Source: Siphonodentalium dalli | Taxonomy: Eukaryota; Mollusca; Scaphopoda; Gadilida; Siphonodentaliidae | Reading direction: 5' to 3' | Assembly (NCBI GenBank): GCA_032622095.1 | Contig: CP136067.1 | Coordinates: forward strand, 179,712,556-179,776,555 | Length of the DNA stretch: 64,000 nt | Shown: positions 49,553-61,254 of the stretch, piece after piece | Numbering within the stretch: the first letter of the stretch is position 1 | How the letters are laid out: every line of letters starts with the position of its first letter | Notes under the pieces: generated by a model | Seen by the model: the letters and a program-made list of their open reading frames with translations, nothing else | What the model was told of the DNA's origin: nothing | The model's database searches: none | Translations under genes and position numbers: made by a program

Positions 49553-52131
49553 ACACTCTTTCTTATTTTCACACTAAACAATCTTTGCGCTGGTGCACAT
49601 TGGAACAGTTTTCAATTCATACATGTAGTATATTTTTAAAAAATGGTGCCCCCCCCACTTTTTTGTAGCTTCCGCCGCCTCTGAATTATACCGTGTGCTT
49701 TATGTACATATACATATATATTCGTTTATACTCTGTCAAGGACACACCGACACCGACAGTATATATACCCGTTCGTACTCTGCCCAGGGCACACCGACAC
49801 CGCCACATGCCTGTATAGTGGAGTAGATTAAGTTAACATTTCAAAGCAATTGTTCAAATTGTGATTAAAGCATGAAACTTTGCACATATGTACATATTCA
49901 CGCACTTATTGATATTAGATATGGAGCCACGCTTAAATTTAACTTTAACCCCTCTTTTAAGGGGTTTTCCAAATTTAATGAGCGTTTAGTGATTAAATAA
50001 GTTATTCAATATCGCAATTAATCCTACCATGAAATATGCGAATTAAAATTAGTCATATAGGTAGGTATGACTCTGAGAGATATGATGCCACATTTGTATG
50101 GTAAAACTGGAACTCCCCGTCCAAGACGGCCGTCAAAATGGCAGCTGAAAGAGGAAATTTGACGTTTTTTCACTAATATCTTCTAGATCAGGTTCGCTGT
50201 ATGGAACTGGTTTGGAGATGGGACTTTATTTTGTATTGTTCGTGTTAACTGGTCATTAGAGCAATGAAATATGCCATTCGTGTGATTCCAGACCCTTCCG
50301 ATCCCTCAATAATTCGATTATACAGAACTCGGTATGACATTTCACCGAAAATCACCGTTAGGATTCTAGTCATATTTTAACAAGAAATTGACAGAACTGT
50401 GCAAATTATGTGAGGCATACAATTAATTACGAATATTTGAACTCAATTAACAAAAATTGTCACTTTGTCGGAAAATGGCTGCCAAAATGGCGGCCAAAAC
50501 CTGGAAAATGGTAAATATTGCCCCAGCATGCCATGTAATCGCTTACAAGTTGTGATTGACGAATACAATTGGCTATGCTGTCTACATTAAATTTTAGCAT
50601 TTTTGATGGACATTTGTTAAGTGTTACTAATGTAACCAATGACATTGCCAGAATTATTGGATTTTTATATCACAAGCTTGACATAAAAATTGGCAAAAAT
50701 TTACTTTTCGAGTCTGGATCATTAATTCAAGTAAATGGGACTATCTTTGGTATCAAAGATGTTTATTGTTTTTGGTCTGTCTTAAATGCGTCACACTAAT
50801 GTGTTTTAAGACAACATTACTCAAGATGGCTTCCAAAATGGCAACCACATTTGGTAATTATGTTTTACATATATCCCGAGTAGTATTCTCTGTTCCCAAG
50901 AGTTAGCAAATTGTAACTCACTTGGTTAGTATCCATATTACTTAATCCACTGAATGTCTAAACGGAACAGAGTGAAACCATATTAGCATAAAAAATCAAC
51001 TTAATTATATGGTGTATATCAAAATGGTAGCCAGGGAGTTATTGTATGGTCATGAATGGTGCGAAGGAGTAGCCTATACGGTGATGGGGTGGTGTGTCCA
51101 TGGTGAGATATATATGTATACAAGGGGTGACTGTATGGTCATGTGTGAGGTGATTAGCTATACAAGGATTATGTGTATGGTTATTGGAGTGGTGTATTCA
51201 GTATAGTACAGTAGGTAGTCATTGTATGTCTCTTTCTTCGGTATATAGCATGCCATTAACCAATGCCCGTGTGATTTGACTTCCGAAAGTTTGAGGCGTT
51301 GGCAGCATTTCACTGATTGAGTGATTGTACCACATTTTTTGTGTGGTACAATTCCGAATATCTAGGGTGACACTCCATAGTTTCGAATGATCAGTAGGGG
51401 TGATTTTATAGATATAAAGTGCTAGTGGTTTCTGGCACCATTCATGTGGTATGTATATTAAGACAAGGTGGGATATGAATTTGTGTAATTTTAGAAGGTG
51501 TTCTAGACTGATGAAAAAAATAAGTGCAAGTAACCTTGACCCCACCCATAGACAGCAGTAGCGTTTTCTGCGAAACAGTGGCTCTAGATACTGGGTGCAT
51601 TTTTTAGCACCCAAAATTTGTCATTCTGCATTAAAAATTGATTTTCTGGTATTTTTAACGGCGAAAGTTTGAAATTTGTTCACATTGTTGTTGGAAGCCA
51701 GAGGCCTTTAAACCAACATAGGTGACCATGCTTGAAAAAATCTGGTATTCGTGCCCCTTGGGTATGAAAATGCAATATTTTGGTCATTTTTTTAATAAAA
51801 ATCACATTTTTAATCAAAAGATAAAGGGCCATAACTATTGATAGCCTATATATTATGGAAATTATGTATCAAATTCTGAATGCCTATTCTGTACTAATTT
51901 CAGGCATATATATATTGTCTGTATGGTTTGGGATCATAATCCAGATAAATTTCAATGAATCTATGGGCCCCCTATTTAAGGGCCCATTCCTGTTGAAACT
52001 GTGGAGTGTCACCTAGAATTGTACCACAAAACGACGTTCGTGTCTCCATGGGAATACATGATATTGACCAATCAGGACGAGCCTTGTATCTAGGTTTAGG
52101 CAAGGTCGTATTACAAGTATATTTAATAAAT

Positions 52132-52262
52132 AGAGCATGGCTTGGAGTGAAATACGCCGATATAGTGCATAGTGAGGTTGTGTAGTTCACGACGCGAAGC
52201 GGAGTGAACTACACAACCGCACTATGCACTATATCGGCGTATTTCACGACAAGTCATGCTCT
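52132..52262. repeat. Foldback with arms of about 60 bp
   Basis: AGAGCATGGCTTG.. and ACGCCGATATAGTGCATAGT pair with ACTATGCACTATATCGGCGT and ..AAGTCATGCTCT around GACGCGAAGC. It is part of the insertion present only in the left arm. Confidence 0.85.
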
Positions 52263-52780
52263 AATTATTATATTGTATCGAACAAATGCAGAAATTAAAG
52301 GCAAACCAGTGGGCAAACACCATTTAAAAAAAAAAAAAAAAAATGTTTTTTTTTAAATTCCTCTTTGTTCAGGTTTGTTTGTTTGTTTGTTTTTAATTAA
52401 TTCTTTGTAATTTTTTTTTAGCAGTAGGAAACTACTATTTTCAACTTTTACTAAGTTCAGACAATTGATGTTCGCCTTACTGAAGCTTTAATTTGGATCA
52501 GCGGCGAAATAACAAGTAGTTTCAGAACAAAGTTTGATGTAGTGTTCGTTACTATTTTTAGTAGTCAAAACTACATATGCTTAGTGCACGATGGGAGAGA
52601 CTTGAAGGCGTAGTATACAACTACGACTAATAGAGTCGAGTAGCCAACCAATCCGAAAGCTTGATTTCAATAACAAAGTCACGTGAGTTACAATATATAT
52701 ATATAGTGACTGTATGGTAATGTGTGGGATATACATGCCTACATTGGGTGACTATTGTCACGGATGGGTGTATATGTATG

Positions 52781-53304
52781 CATATGTTGGCTGTATGATC
52801 ACGTATGGGACTGCGGGTGTATGCACATATATAGAGTGGCTGTATGCTTATGTGCAATGCATATGGGTGTACATGGAATGACTGTATCATGATTGCTGAA
52901 GTGTACATACATACCTGGAGCATAGCTGGATGGTCTTTGGTGTTGTATGGGTATATATGAAGTGCCCACGTGGTCATGGTTGCATGGTCATGGTTGCATA
53001 TGTGATGTATATGCATCTCTACCATATTACGTTATGGGGTGTAATGTTATGTATATTACGTGATGTCATTGATGAACAATGGGGAGCCTCGCCCTGAATT
53101 ATATTCCTAATAGGTGTATTACCGCATATTATGTTAAAGGGACACGATGCATTCTGTGTGAATATTAAAGGGAGACAATGCGCTCGCAATGCGTGAATGT
53201 TAAAGGGACGGGACTTTCGGTATGATAATGTTAAAGCGACACGAAGTACTCATAAAGTGAATTTTAAAGGGACACTCGGCACTCACTTTGGATGAATACA
53301 AATG
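52781..53304. other. Spacer of the inverted duplication
   Basis: Contains TATATG-rich degenerate repeats and, at about 53134-53290, about five spaced copies of TTAAAGGGACACG-like units. No gene. Confidence 0.6.
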
Positions 53305-56221
53305 ATACATATACACCCATCCGTGACAATAGTCACCCAATGTAGGGATGTATATCCCACACATTACCATACAGTCACTATATATATATATATATATACT
53401 TGTAATACGACCTTGCCTAAACCTACATACAAGGTTCGTCCTGATTGGTCAATATCATGTATTCCCATGGAGACACGAACGTCGTTTTGTGGTACAATTC
53501 TAGGTGACACTCCACAGTTTCAACAGGAATGGGCCCAAAAATAAGGGGCCCATAGATTCATTGAAATTTATCTGGATTATGATCCCAAACCATATAGACA
53601 ATATATATATGCCTGAAATTAGTACAGAATAGGCATTCAGAATTTAATACATAATTTCCATAATATATAGGCTATCAATAGTTATGGCCCTTTATCTTTT
53701 GATTAAAAATGTGATTTTTATTAAAAAAATGACCAAAATATTGCATTTTCATACCCAAGGGGCACGAATACCAGATTTGTTCAAGCATGGTCACCTATGT
53801 TGGTTTAAAGGTCTCTGGCTTCCAACAACAATGTGAAAACATTTCAAACTTTCGTCGTTAAAAATACCAGATGACAAATTTTGGGTGCTAAAAAATGCAC
53901 CCAGTATCTAGAGCCACTGTTTCGCAGAAAACGCTACTGCTGTCTATGGGTGGGGTCAAGGTCTCTTGCACTTATTTTTTTCATCAGTCTAGAACACCTT
54001 CTAAAATTACACAAATTCATATCCCACCTTGTCTTAATATACATACCACATGAATGGTGCCAGTCACCACTTGCATTTTATATCTATATATATCCCTACT
54101 GATCATTCGAAACTATGGAGTGTCACCCTAGATATTCGGAATTGTACCACAAAAAAATGTGGTACAATCACTCAATCAGTGAAATGCTGCCAACGCCTCA
54201 AACTTTCAGAAGTCAAATCACACGGGCAATGGTTAATGTCATGCTATAGACCGAAGAAAGAGACATACAATGACTACCTACTGTACTATACTGAATACAT
54301 CACTCCAATAACCATACACATAATCCTTGTATAGCTAATCACCTCACACATGACCATACAGTCACCCCTTGTATACACATACATCTCACCATGGACACAC
54401 CACCCCATCACCGTATTGGCTACTCCTTCGCACCATTCATGACCATACAATAACTCCCTGGCTACCATTTTGATATACACCATATAATTCAGTTGATTTT
54501 TTATGCTAATATGGTTTCACTCTGTTCCGTTTAGACATTCTGCCTTTTTCCGTTAAAATATATGGCCAGAGTCCCAAAAGACATTTTTGGCAAAAGTCCA
54601 CACTACAGTACATCATTTAAATGAATTAATCATGCCACAGAAGGTACAGGGACAACGAGAATGAAACACGTAGTAGTCAGTGGATTAAGTAATATGGTTA
54701 CTAACCAAGTGAGTTACAATTTGCTAACTCTCGGGAACAGAGAATACTACTCGGGATAGATGTAAAACAAAATTACCAAATGTGGTTGCCATTTTGGAAG
54801 CCATCTTGAGTAATGTTGTCTTAAAACACATTAGTGTGACGCATTTAAGACAGACCAAAAACAATAAACATCATTGATACCAAAGATAGTCCCATTTACT
54901 TGAATTAATGGTCCAGACTCGAAAAGTAAATTTTTGCCAATTTTGATGTCAAGCTTGTGATATAAAAATCCAATAATTCTGGCAATGTCATTGGTTACAT
55001 TAACACTTAACAAATGTGCATCACATATGCTAAAATTTAATGTAGACAGCATAGCCAATTGTATTCGTCAATCACAACTTGTAAGCGATTACATGGCATG
55101 CTGGGGCAATATTTACCATTTTCCAGGTTTTGGCCGCCATTTTGGCAGCCATTTTCCGACAAAGTGACAATTTTTGTTGATTGAGTTCAAATATTCGTAA
55201 TTTGTATGCCTCACTTAATTTGCACAGTTCTGTCAATTTCTTGTTAAAATATGACTCGAATCCTAACGGTGATTTTCGGTGAAATGTCATACCGAGTTCT
55301 GTATAATCGAATTATTGAGGGATCGGAAGGGACTGGAATCACACGAATGGCATATTTCATTGCTCTAATGATCAGTTAACACGAACAATACAAAATAAAG
55401 TCCCATCTCCAAACCAGTTCCATACAGCGAACCTGATCTAGAAGATATTAGTGAAAAAACGTCAAATTTCCTTCTTCAGCTGCCATTTTGACGGCCGTCT
55501 TGGACGGGGAGTTCCAGTTTTACCCTACAAATGTGGCATCATATCTCTCAGAGTCATACCTACCTATATGACTAATTGTAATCCGCATATTTCATGGTAG
55601 GATTAATTGCGATATTGAATAACTTATTTAATCACGAAACGCTCTTTAAATTTGGAAAACCCCTTAAAAGAGGGGTTAAAGTTAAATTTCAGCGTGGCTC
55701 CATATCTAATATCAATAAGTGTGTGAATATGTACATATGTGCAAAGTTTCATGCTTTAGTCACAATTTGAACAATTGCCTTGAATTTTTTACTTAATCTA
55801 CTCCACTATACAGGCATGTGTCGGTGTCGGTTTGCCCTGGGCAGAGTACGAACGGGTATATATACTGTCGGTGTCGGTGTGTCCTGGACAGAGTATAAAC
55901 GAATATATATGTATATGTACATAAAGCACACGGTATATACGGGCATGTGGCGGTGTCGGTGTGCCCTGGGCAGAGTATAAACGAATATATATACATATGG
56001 CACACACAGAAAGAGCTGGGTTCTGGGATACTTCAGCACACAGTAACCATACTTGCGCATGACGGTGTCGGTGTGTCCTACGTATCCATATATATATACA
56101 TATTTATATATATACATATCCGTGTCGATAATATATATGGAGAAATATATATGATTTCGTGCGTCTTACATGAAGACCTAGCCTTTCAGTGTCATGCGTC
56201 AGGCGCCATGGGATGGGGGTC
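53305..56221 (-). repeat. Right arm of the large inverted duplication
   Basis: Reverse-complement counterpart of 47797-52780. It lacks the hAT-like insertion and the 570-bp insertion near 52119. It has about 138 bp (54541-54678) that the left arm lacks. It keeps the ancestral joints across the two left-arm insertion points. Confidence 0.9.
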
Positions 56222-56445
56222 TGAAAACTCCCCATCACTGTCTTCATCTCACGACTTCATCTGTCCCTCTGTCGTTTTCTATTTTCTCTTTCCCCTTTCT
56301 TTCTCTCTTTTATCTCTCCTTCTCTGCCTTTTGCTATCCCTAAAACTATCGTCTCTTTTTAGCTCAACTTTACTTTGTAAAGTTTGAGCTATTGCCATGG
56401 CTTGGTATCCGTCGTCCGTGTGTGCGTGTGTGTGTGTGCGTGTGT

Positions 56446-58890
56446 GATGGGTCAACAATTTCCTTTAGCACGGGCTACAGTTCGTACCTTTGGTCTGATT
56501 ATTATGAAATTTGTCATGGATGTTGACATTGACATGTAGATGGGAACGAGTCATTTTGGGGTCATTCGGAAAAAAACATGGCTGCCATCGGCCATCTTGG
56601 ATTTCAAAATTCAATCCATTAGCACGGGCTACAGGCCGTACTGTTCGTCTTATTGTCATGAAATTTGTCACGAATGTTAAAAAAGACATGTATATGGGAA
56701 CGAGTCATTTTGGGGTCATTCGGCCGAAAAACATGGCCACCAGCAGCCATCTTGGATTTACTCTTTGTATGACTAAATCCTTTAGATCGAGCTTCAGGTC
56801 GTACCTTTAGTCTGATCATCATAAAATTTGTCATGAATGTTAATAATGACATGTAGATGGGAACGAGTCATTTTGGGGCCATTCGGCCAATAAACATGGC
56901 CGCCAGCAGCCATCTTGGATTTTACTCTCTGTATGACTAAATCCTTTAGCACGGGCTACAGTTCGTACCTTTAGTCTGATAATCATAAAATTTGTCATGG
57001 ATGTTAACAATGGCATGTAGATGGGAACGAATCATTTTGGGGTCATTCGGCCGAAAAACATGGTCTCCAGCGGCCATCTTTTATTTCAAAATTCAATCCA
57101 TTACCACAGGCTACAGGTCGTACTGTTAGTCTGATCATCATGAAATTTGTCATGGATGTTAATATTGACATGTAGATGAGAACGAGTGATTTTGGGGTCG
57201 TTCGGCCAAAAAACATGGGCGCCAGCAGCCATCTTGGATTTTACTCTTTGCATGACTAAATCCTTTCCCGCGGGCTACAGGTCGTAGCTTTGATCGGAAC
57301 TTCATGAAATTTGTCATGGATGTTAACAATGACATGTAGATGGGAACGAGTCATTTTGGGGTCGTTCAGCCAAAAAAACATGGCCACCAGCAGCCATCTT
57401 GGATTTTACTCTTTGCATGACTAAATCCTTTGGCGCGGGCTACAGGTCGTACCTTTTGTCTGATCTTTATGCAATTTATCAGGAATTTTGACATTGACAT
57501 GTAGATGGGAACGAGTGATTTTGGGGTCATTTGGCCTAAAAACATGGCCGCTGGTGGCCATCTTGGATTTCAAAATTAAATCCATTGGCGAGGGCTTCAG
57601 GTTGTACTTTTAGTCTGATCATCATGAAATTTGTCATGGATGTTAATATTGACATGTAGATGGGAACGAGTGATTTTGGGGTCGTTCAGCTAAAAAATAT
57701 GGCCGCCAGCAGCCATCTTGGATTTTACTATTTGCATGACTAAATACTTTCCTGCGGGCTACAGGTCGTAGCTTTGGTCGGAATTACATGAAATTTGTCA
57801 CGGATGTTAACAATGACATGTAGATGGGAACGAGTCATTTTGGGGTCGTTCCGCCAAAAAACATGGCCACCAGCAGCCATCTTGGATTTTACTCTTTGCA
57901 TGACTAAATCCTTTGGTGCGGGCTGCAGGTCGTGCCTTTGGTAGGATCTTCATGAAATTTGTCATGGCTGTTGACATTAACATGTAGATGGGAACGAGTC
58001 ATTTTGGGGTCATTCGACCAAAAAACATGGCCACTGGTGGCCCATCTTGGATTTCAAAATTAAATCCATTGGCGCGGGCGGGCTACATGTCGTACTATTC
58101 GTCTGATAATCATGAAATTTGTCATGGATGTTAATATTGACATGTAGATGGGAACGAGTCATTTTGGGGTCGTTCGGCCAAAAAACATGGCCGCCAGCAA
58201 CCATCTTGGATTTTACTCTTTGTTTGACTAAATCCTTTAGCACGGGCTTCAGGTCGTACCTTTAGTCTGATCATCATAAAATTTGTCATGAATGATAATA
58301 ATGACATGTAGATGGGAACGGGTCATTTTGGGGTCATTCGGCGAAAAAACATGGCCGCCAGCAGCCATCTTGGATTTTACTCTTTGTATGACTAAATCCT
58401 TTAGCACGGGCTACAGTTCGTACCTTTAGTCTGATCATCATAAAATTTGTCATGGATGTTAACAATGGCATGCAGATGGGAACGAATCATTTTGGGGTCA
58501 TTCGGCCGAAAAAACATGGTCGCCAGCGGCCATCTTTGATTTCAAAATTCAATCCATTACCACAGGCCACAGGTCGTACTGTTAGTCTGATCATCATGAA
58601 ATTTGTCATGGATGTTAATATTGACATGTAGATGAGAACGAGTGATTTTGGGGTCGTTCGGCCAAAAAACATGGCCGCCAGCAGCCATCTTGGATTTTAC
58701 TCTTTGCATGACTAAATCCTTTCCCGCGGGCTACAGGTTGTAGCTTTGGTAGGATCTTCATAAAATTTGTCATGGATGTTAATAATGACATATAGATGGG
58801 ACCGAGTTTTTTTTAGGATCATTCGGCCAAAAACATGGCCACCAGCAGCCATCTGGATTTTACTCTTTGCATGACTAAATCCTTTGGCTC
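56446..58890 (+). repeat. Tandem array of about 160-bp units, about 15 copies
   Basis: Each unit carries CACGGGCTACAGGTCGTACC, CATGAAATTTGTCATGGATG, ACATGTAGATGGGAACGAGT, CATTTTGGGGTCATTCGGCC and GCCAGCAGCCATCTTGGAT with 5-15% differences. Two slightly different forms of the end (TTGGATTTTACTCTTTGCAT and TTGGATTTCAAAATTCAAT) are interspersed. Open frames in it are by-products. Confidence 0.93.
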
Positions 58891-59830
58891 AGGTCAGACA
58901 TTTCAATCAGCATCTTTCCTATTTCTCCATTTACTGTAAACCATTAAAATATTCCCCTACCCAAGTTGAGCTACAGTGTCATTGACACTTTCATTTTCCA
59001 TCCCTAACACAAATTATGTTATATATATCTCCAAGTTCACGCTTTTTGTCAAGACATTTACCGAAGATCAACTAGGATACATAAGGATATTTTAAGTATA
59101 TCACTCAATTTTTCAATTTGCTTACTGCTCCGTCATTTCTGAATACATTGTGTGTATGATCTTGTCTTCAGAAATGAGCAGTTTTCACAATTGGCCAAAA
59201 AATCTGTTGGACAATTTTTTGGCCAATTATGATTTTTTGGGCCAAATTAAAAAAACTGTGGCTAAATTAAATCCTCATTTTCTGGTCTCACAATTAATGA
59301 ATAGTTATGTTTTATTTAACATCTAAAGTTCTATATTATTATGCCCATACCTTCAAATACCGCGCTTAGACTGTATTAATCCCACCATTGTTACTTGACA
59401 ATATATCACCACCCACCATCTACCATTCAGCCTTATGACAGACAAATGATTCATTTTGTGTTAGTCCCCATTACTGTTTTATTACACTCGGTTGATATAG
59501 CATTGCCATAAGTGCCTTTTGTTATCCACCAAGTTGTACACCTAATCAATTAGCAGATGATGCTACTATATATTTGATTCTCATGTCGCTCCCATTACAA
59601 AATCAAATTGGTTTTTGAATTAGATTTAGGGTAAACAAAACTTTGGCCAAATGAAATTTGTTTTGGTCATTTTCGAAAAAAAAGGCCAATTTGGCCTACG
59701 GCAGCGTGACCGCAACGCTGGGCACTCAGCTATTATACAATTACGTATAGCTACCACCTTGATTAAACTTTTTGCCAACTGGTGGTCTAGACACAACATT
59801 AGAGACAAACAGTATATGTCACAATATGTG
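58891..59830. other. No gene recognised
   Basis: AT-rich. Two TTGGCCAA-rich stretches (about 59190-59260 and 59640-59700) suggest a decayed inverted-repeat element. Confidence 0.4.
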
Positions 59831-59835
59831 CCGAG

Positions 59836-59837
<2 letters not shown>

Positions 59838-59902
<65 letters not shown>
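59838..59902 (+). repeat. (ATT)n microsatellite
   Basis: About 21 units of ATT. Poly-Leu and poly-Asn frames through it are artefacts. Confidence 0.97.
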
Positions 59903-59904
<2 letters not shown>

Positions 59905-59960
59905 ACTTTCTATACTAAATACGCACTGACGAGTAGTTCCCGTTAGAATTGTTGAGATAA

Positions 59961-60353
59961 TAGAGACCTTTCGCAAAATCACGAATACGATTACGGATAT
60001 ATCCTGCCAATATACGGCCAAAATTCGATCTATACGCACGGGGGTTCTTATGTGAGACGAAATATACCCCACTCAGTTTAAATATGCGCAGATGTGTCAA
60101 GGAGATATGCCACTGGTCATGCTTGGGGACGCTCTAACATTATCCGCGTAGTGTATAACACACGGATAAGAACATTGGATCTGAAAAAAAACATGCATTA
60201 CTTTTTTCATCAAATATATGTGCAACTGAATATAGTGGGGCATATGCCGTCTCACTAATTAACAGTCGTAGGCAAATTGTGGTGGTGTCTACCTTGTTAT
60301 AGGACAATATATCCTATCCATAATCGTAATAGTGATTTTGCGAAAGGTCTCTA
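59961..60353. mobile_element. MITE with TA target duplication
   Basis: The ends GAGACCTTTCGCAAAATCAC and GTGATTTTGCGAAAGGTCTC are inverted and each is flanked by TA. The surrounding GTTGAGATA..TTAAGTTCAAC repeat is seen unbroken at 60383-60400 (reversed) and, with one variation, at about 41364. Tc1/mariner-type target choice is likely. Confidence 0.8.
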
Positions 60354-60492
60354 TTAAGTTCAACAAACGACCATGGGTCGTTGAACTTAATATCTCAACA
60401 TTTCCCCAAACAAAGAATATGATTTATTCTGCACTTGTATTATCCTTTCGTCAAACTGTCGTCTTCTAGTTTATCCTGAACACCCCTCAAAA

Positions 60493-60663
60493 TTAACCCT
60501 TTCAGTGCCAAGTCCTATTTTTGTATCAACCCATATTTCCTTGATCATTTTTCAAATTTATTGATTATAATAATGTGATACATTGATGGAAAGAGCTCTT
60601 AGAAAAAATGATCAAGGAAATATGGGTTGATACAAAAATCGGACTTGGCACTGAAAGGGTTAA
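60493..60663. mobile_element. TTAA-flanked foldback, arm-deleted copy
   Basis: Same family as 2362-2576 (TTAACCCTTTCAGTGCC ends), but most of the inner right arm is gone, so the stem is about 55 bp. Confidence 0.82.
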
Positions 60664-60746
60664 TAATGGACCATTAATGTGTATAATTTTATAATCGTAG
60701 GGATAATCCATTTATTATTGAAAGGGTTAAATGTTGACATCGAGTT

Positions 60747-61135
60747 CAAGTCTTCGGGTTAGTGCTGTTGAATATGTTCTTGTTCTCATGGAAGATATAT
60801 AGTCCACGACATATTTTGATTATTAACACTGAAGATATATAGTCCACGACATATTATGATTATTAACATTGGTTGCTGTCTGTGTGTTTACTTACAGTTT
60901 GACGGGTGTAACCGGTAAACAGTAATTTTGATTGACCCCCCCCCCCCTCATGGCGCCTGACGATGTAACCGGTTAACAGTAATTTTGATTGACCCCCCGC
61001 TCATGGCGCCTGACGATGTAACCGGTTAACAGTAATTTTGATTGACCCCCCACCCCCATGTCGCCTGGCGATGTAACCGGTTAACAGTAATTTTGATTGA
61101 CCCCCCCCCCCATGTCGCCTGGCGCATGACGATTA
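60747..61135 (+). repeat. Dispersed repeat with a four-copy minisatellite
   Basis: 60751-60830 matches 47686-47760 (TCTTCGGGTTAGTGCTGTTG). Then units of about 55 bp (GATGTAACCGGTTAACAGTA, ATTTTGATTGACCCCCC, CATGGCGCCTG) repeat four times (about 60900-61133), with C runs of varying length. The repeat at 47770-47815 has a single unit. Confidence 0.85.
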
Positions 61136-61156
61136 CTATATACGAGCATCATTTTT

Positions 61157-61240
61157 AAAGATACGGGCCGCGTTGGCGGTGGGTATGCTGTTAAAATATC
61201 CAGCTCCGTCAAAAACCGCCATAAACAGAAATAATCTATA
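61157..61240 (+). mobile_element. Family D MITE fragment
   Basis: The first 80 bases of family D (TTAAAGATACGGGCCGCG to CCGCCATAAACAGAAAT) are present; the rest is missing and a CTGT-rich tract follows. Confidence 0.75.
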
Positions 61241-61254
61241 TCTATATTTGCGAA

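Larger units (their letters stand above)
48073..49686. mobile_element. hAT-like non-autonomous element
   Basis: It starts CAGGGGCGGCGGAGCC and ends GCTTCCGCCGCCTCTG, inverted repeats beginning with CAG. Inward of them are GTGCCCCCCCCACTTTTTT stretches at both ends. TATACCG-like bases flank both sides. The matching place in the right arm of the duplication (about 55938) is empty. No transposase frame is seen. Confidence 0.75.
47797..52780 (+). repeat. Left arm of a large inverted duplication
   Basis: The sequence from about CCCCCATCCCATGGCGCC (47797) to the ATGGGTGTATATG region (52780) is matched in reverse by 53305-56221 at high identity. The left arm has two insertions that the right arm lacks: 48073-49686 (hAT-like) and about 52119-52690. 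Open frames within (for example 51219-51614, minus) recur in the other arm and are not recognised. Confidence 0.9.

Noticed and set aside
51219-51614. Minus-strand frame of 131 codons inside the inverted duplication
   Set aside because: Its counterpart in the other arm (53881-54334) is disrupted, no family is recognised, and splice or start signals are lacking.
56511-56852. Overlapping frames on both strands in the 160-bp array
   Set aside because: They are periodic by-products of the tandem repeat.
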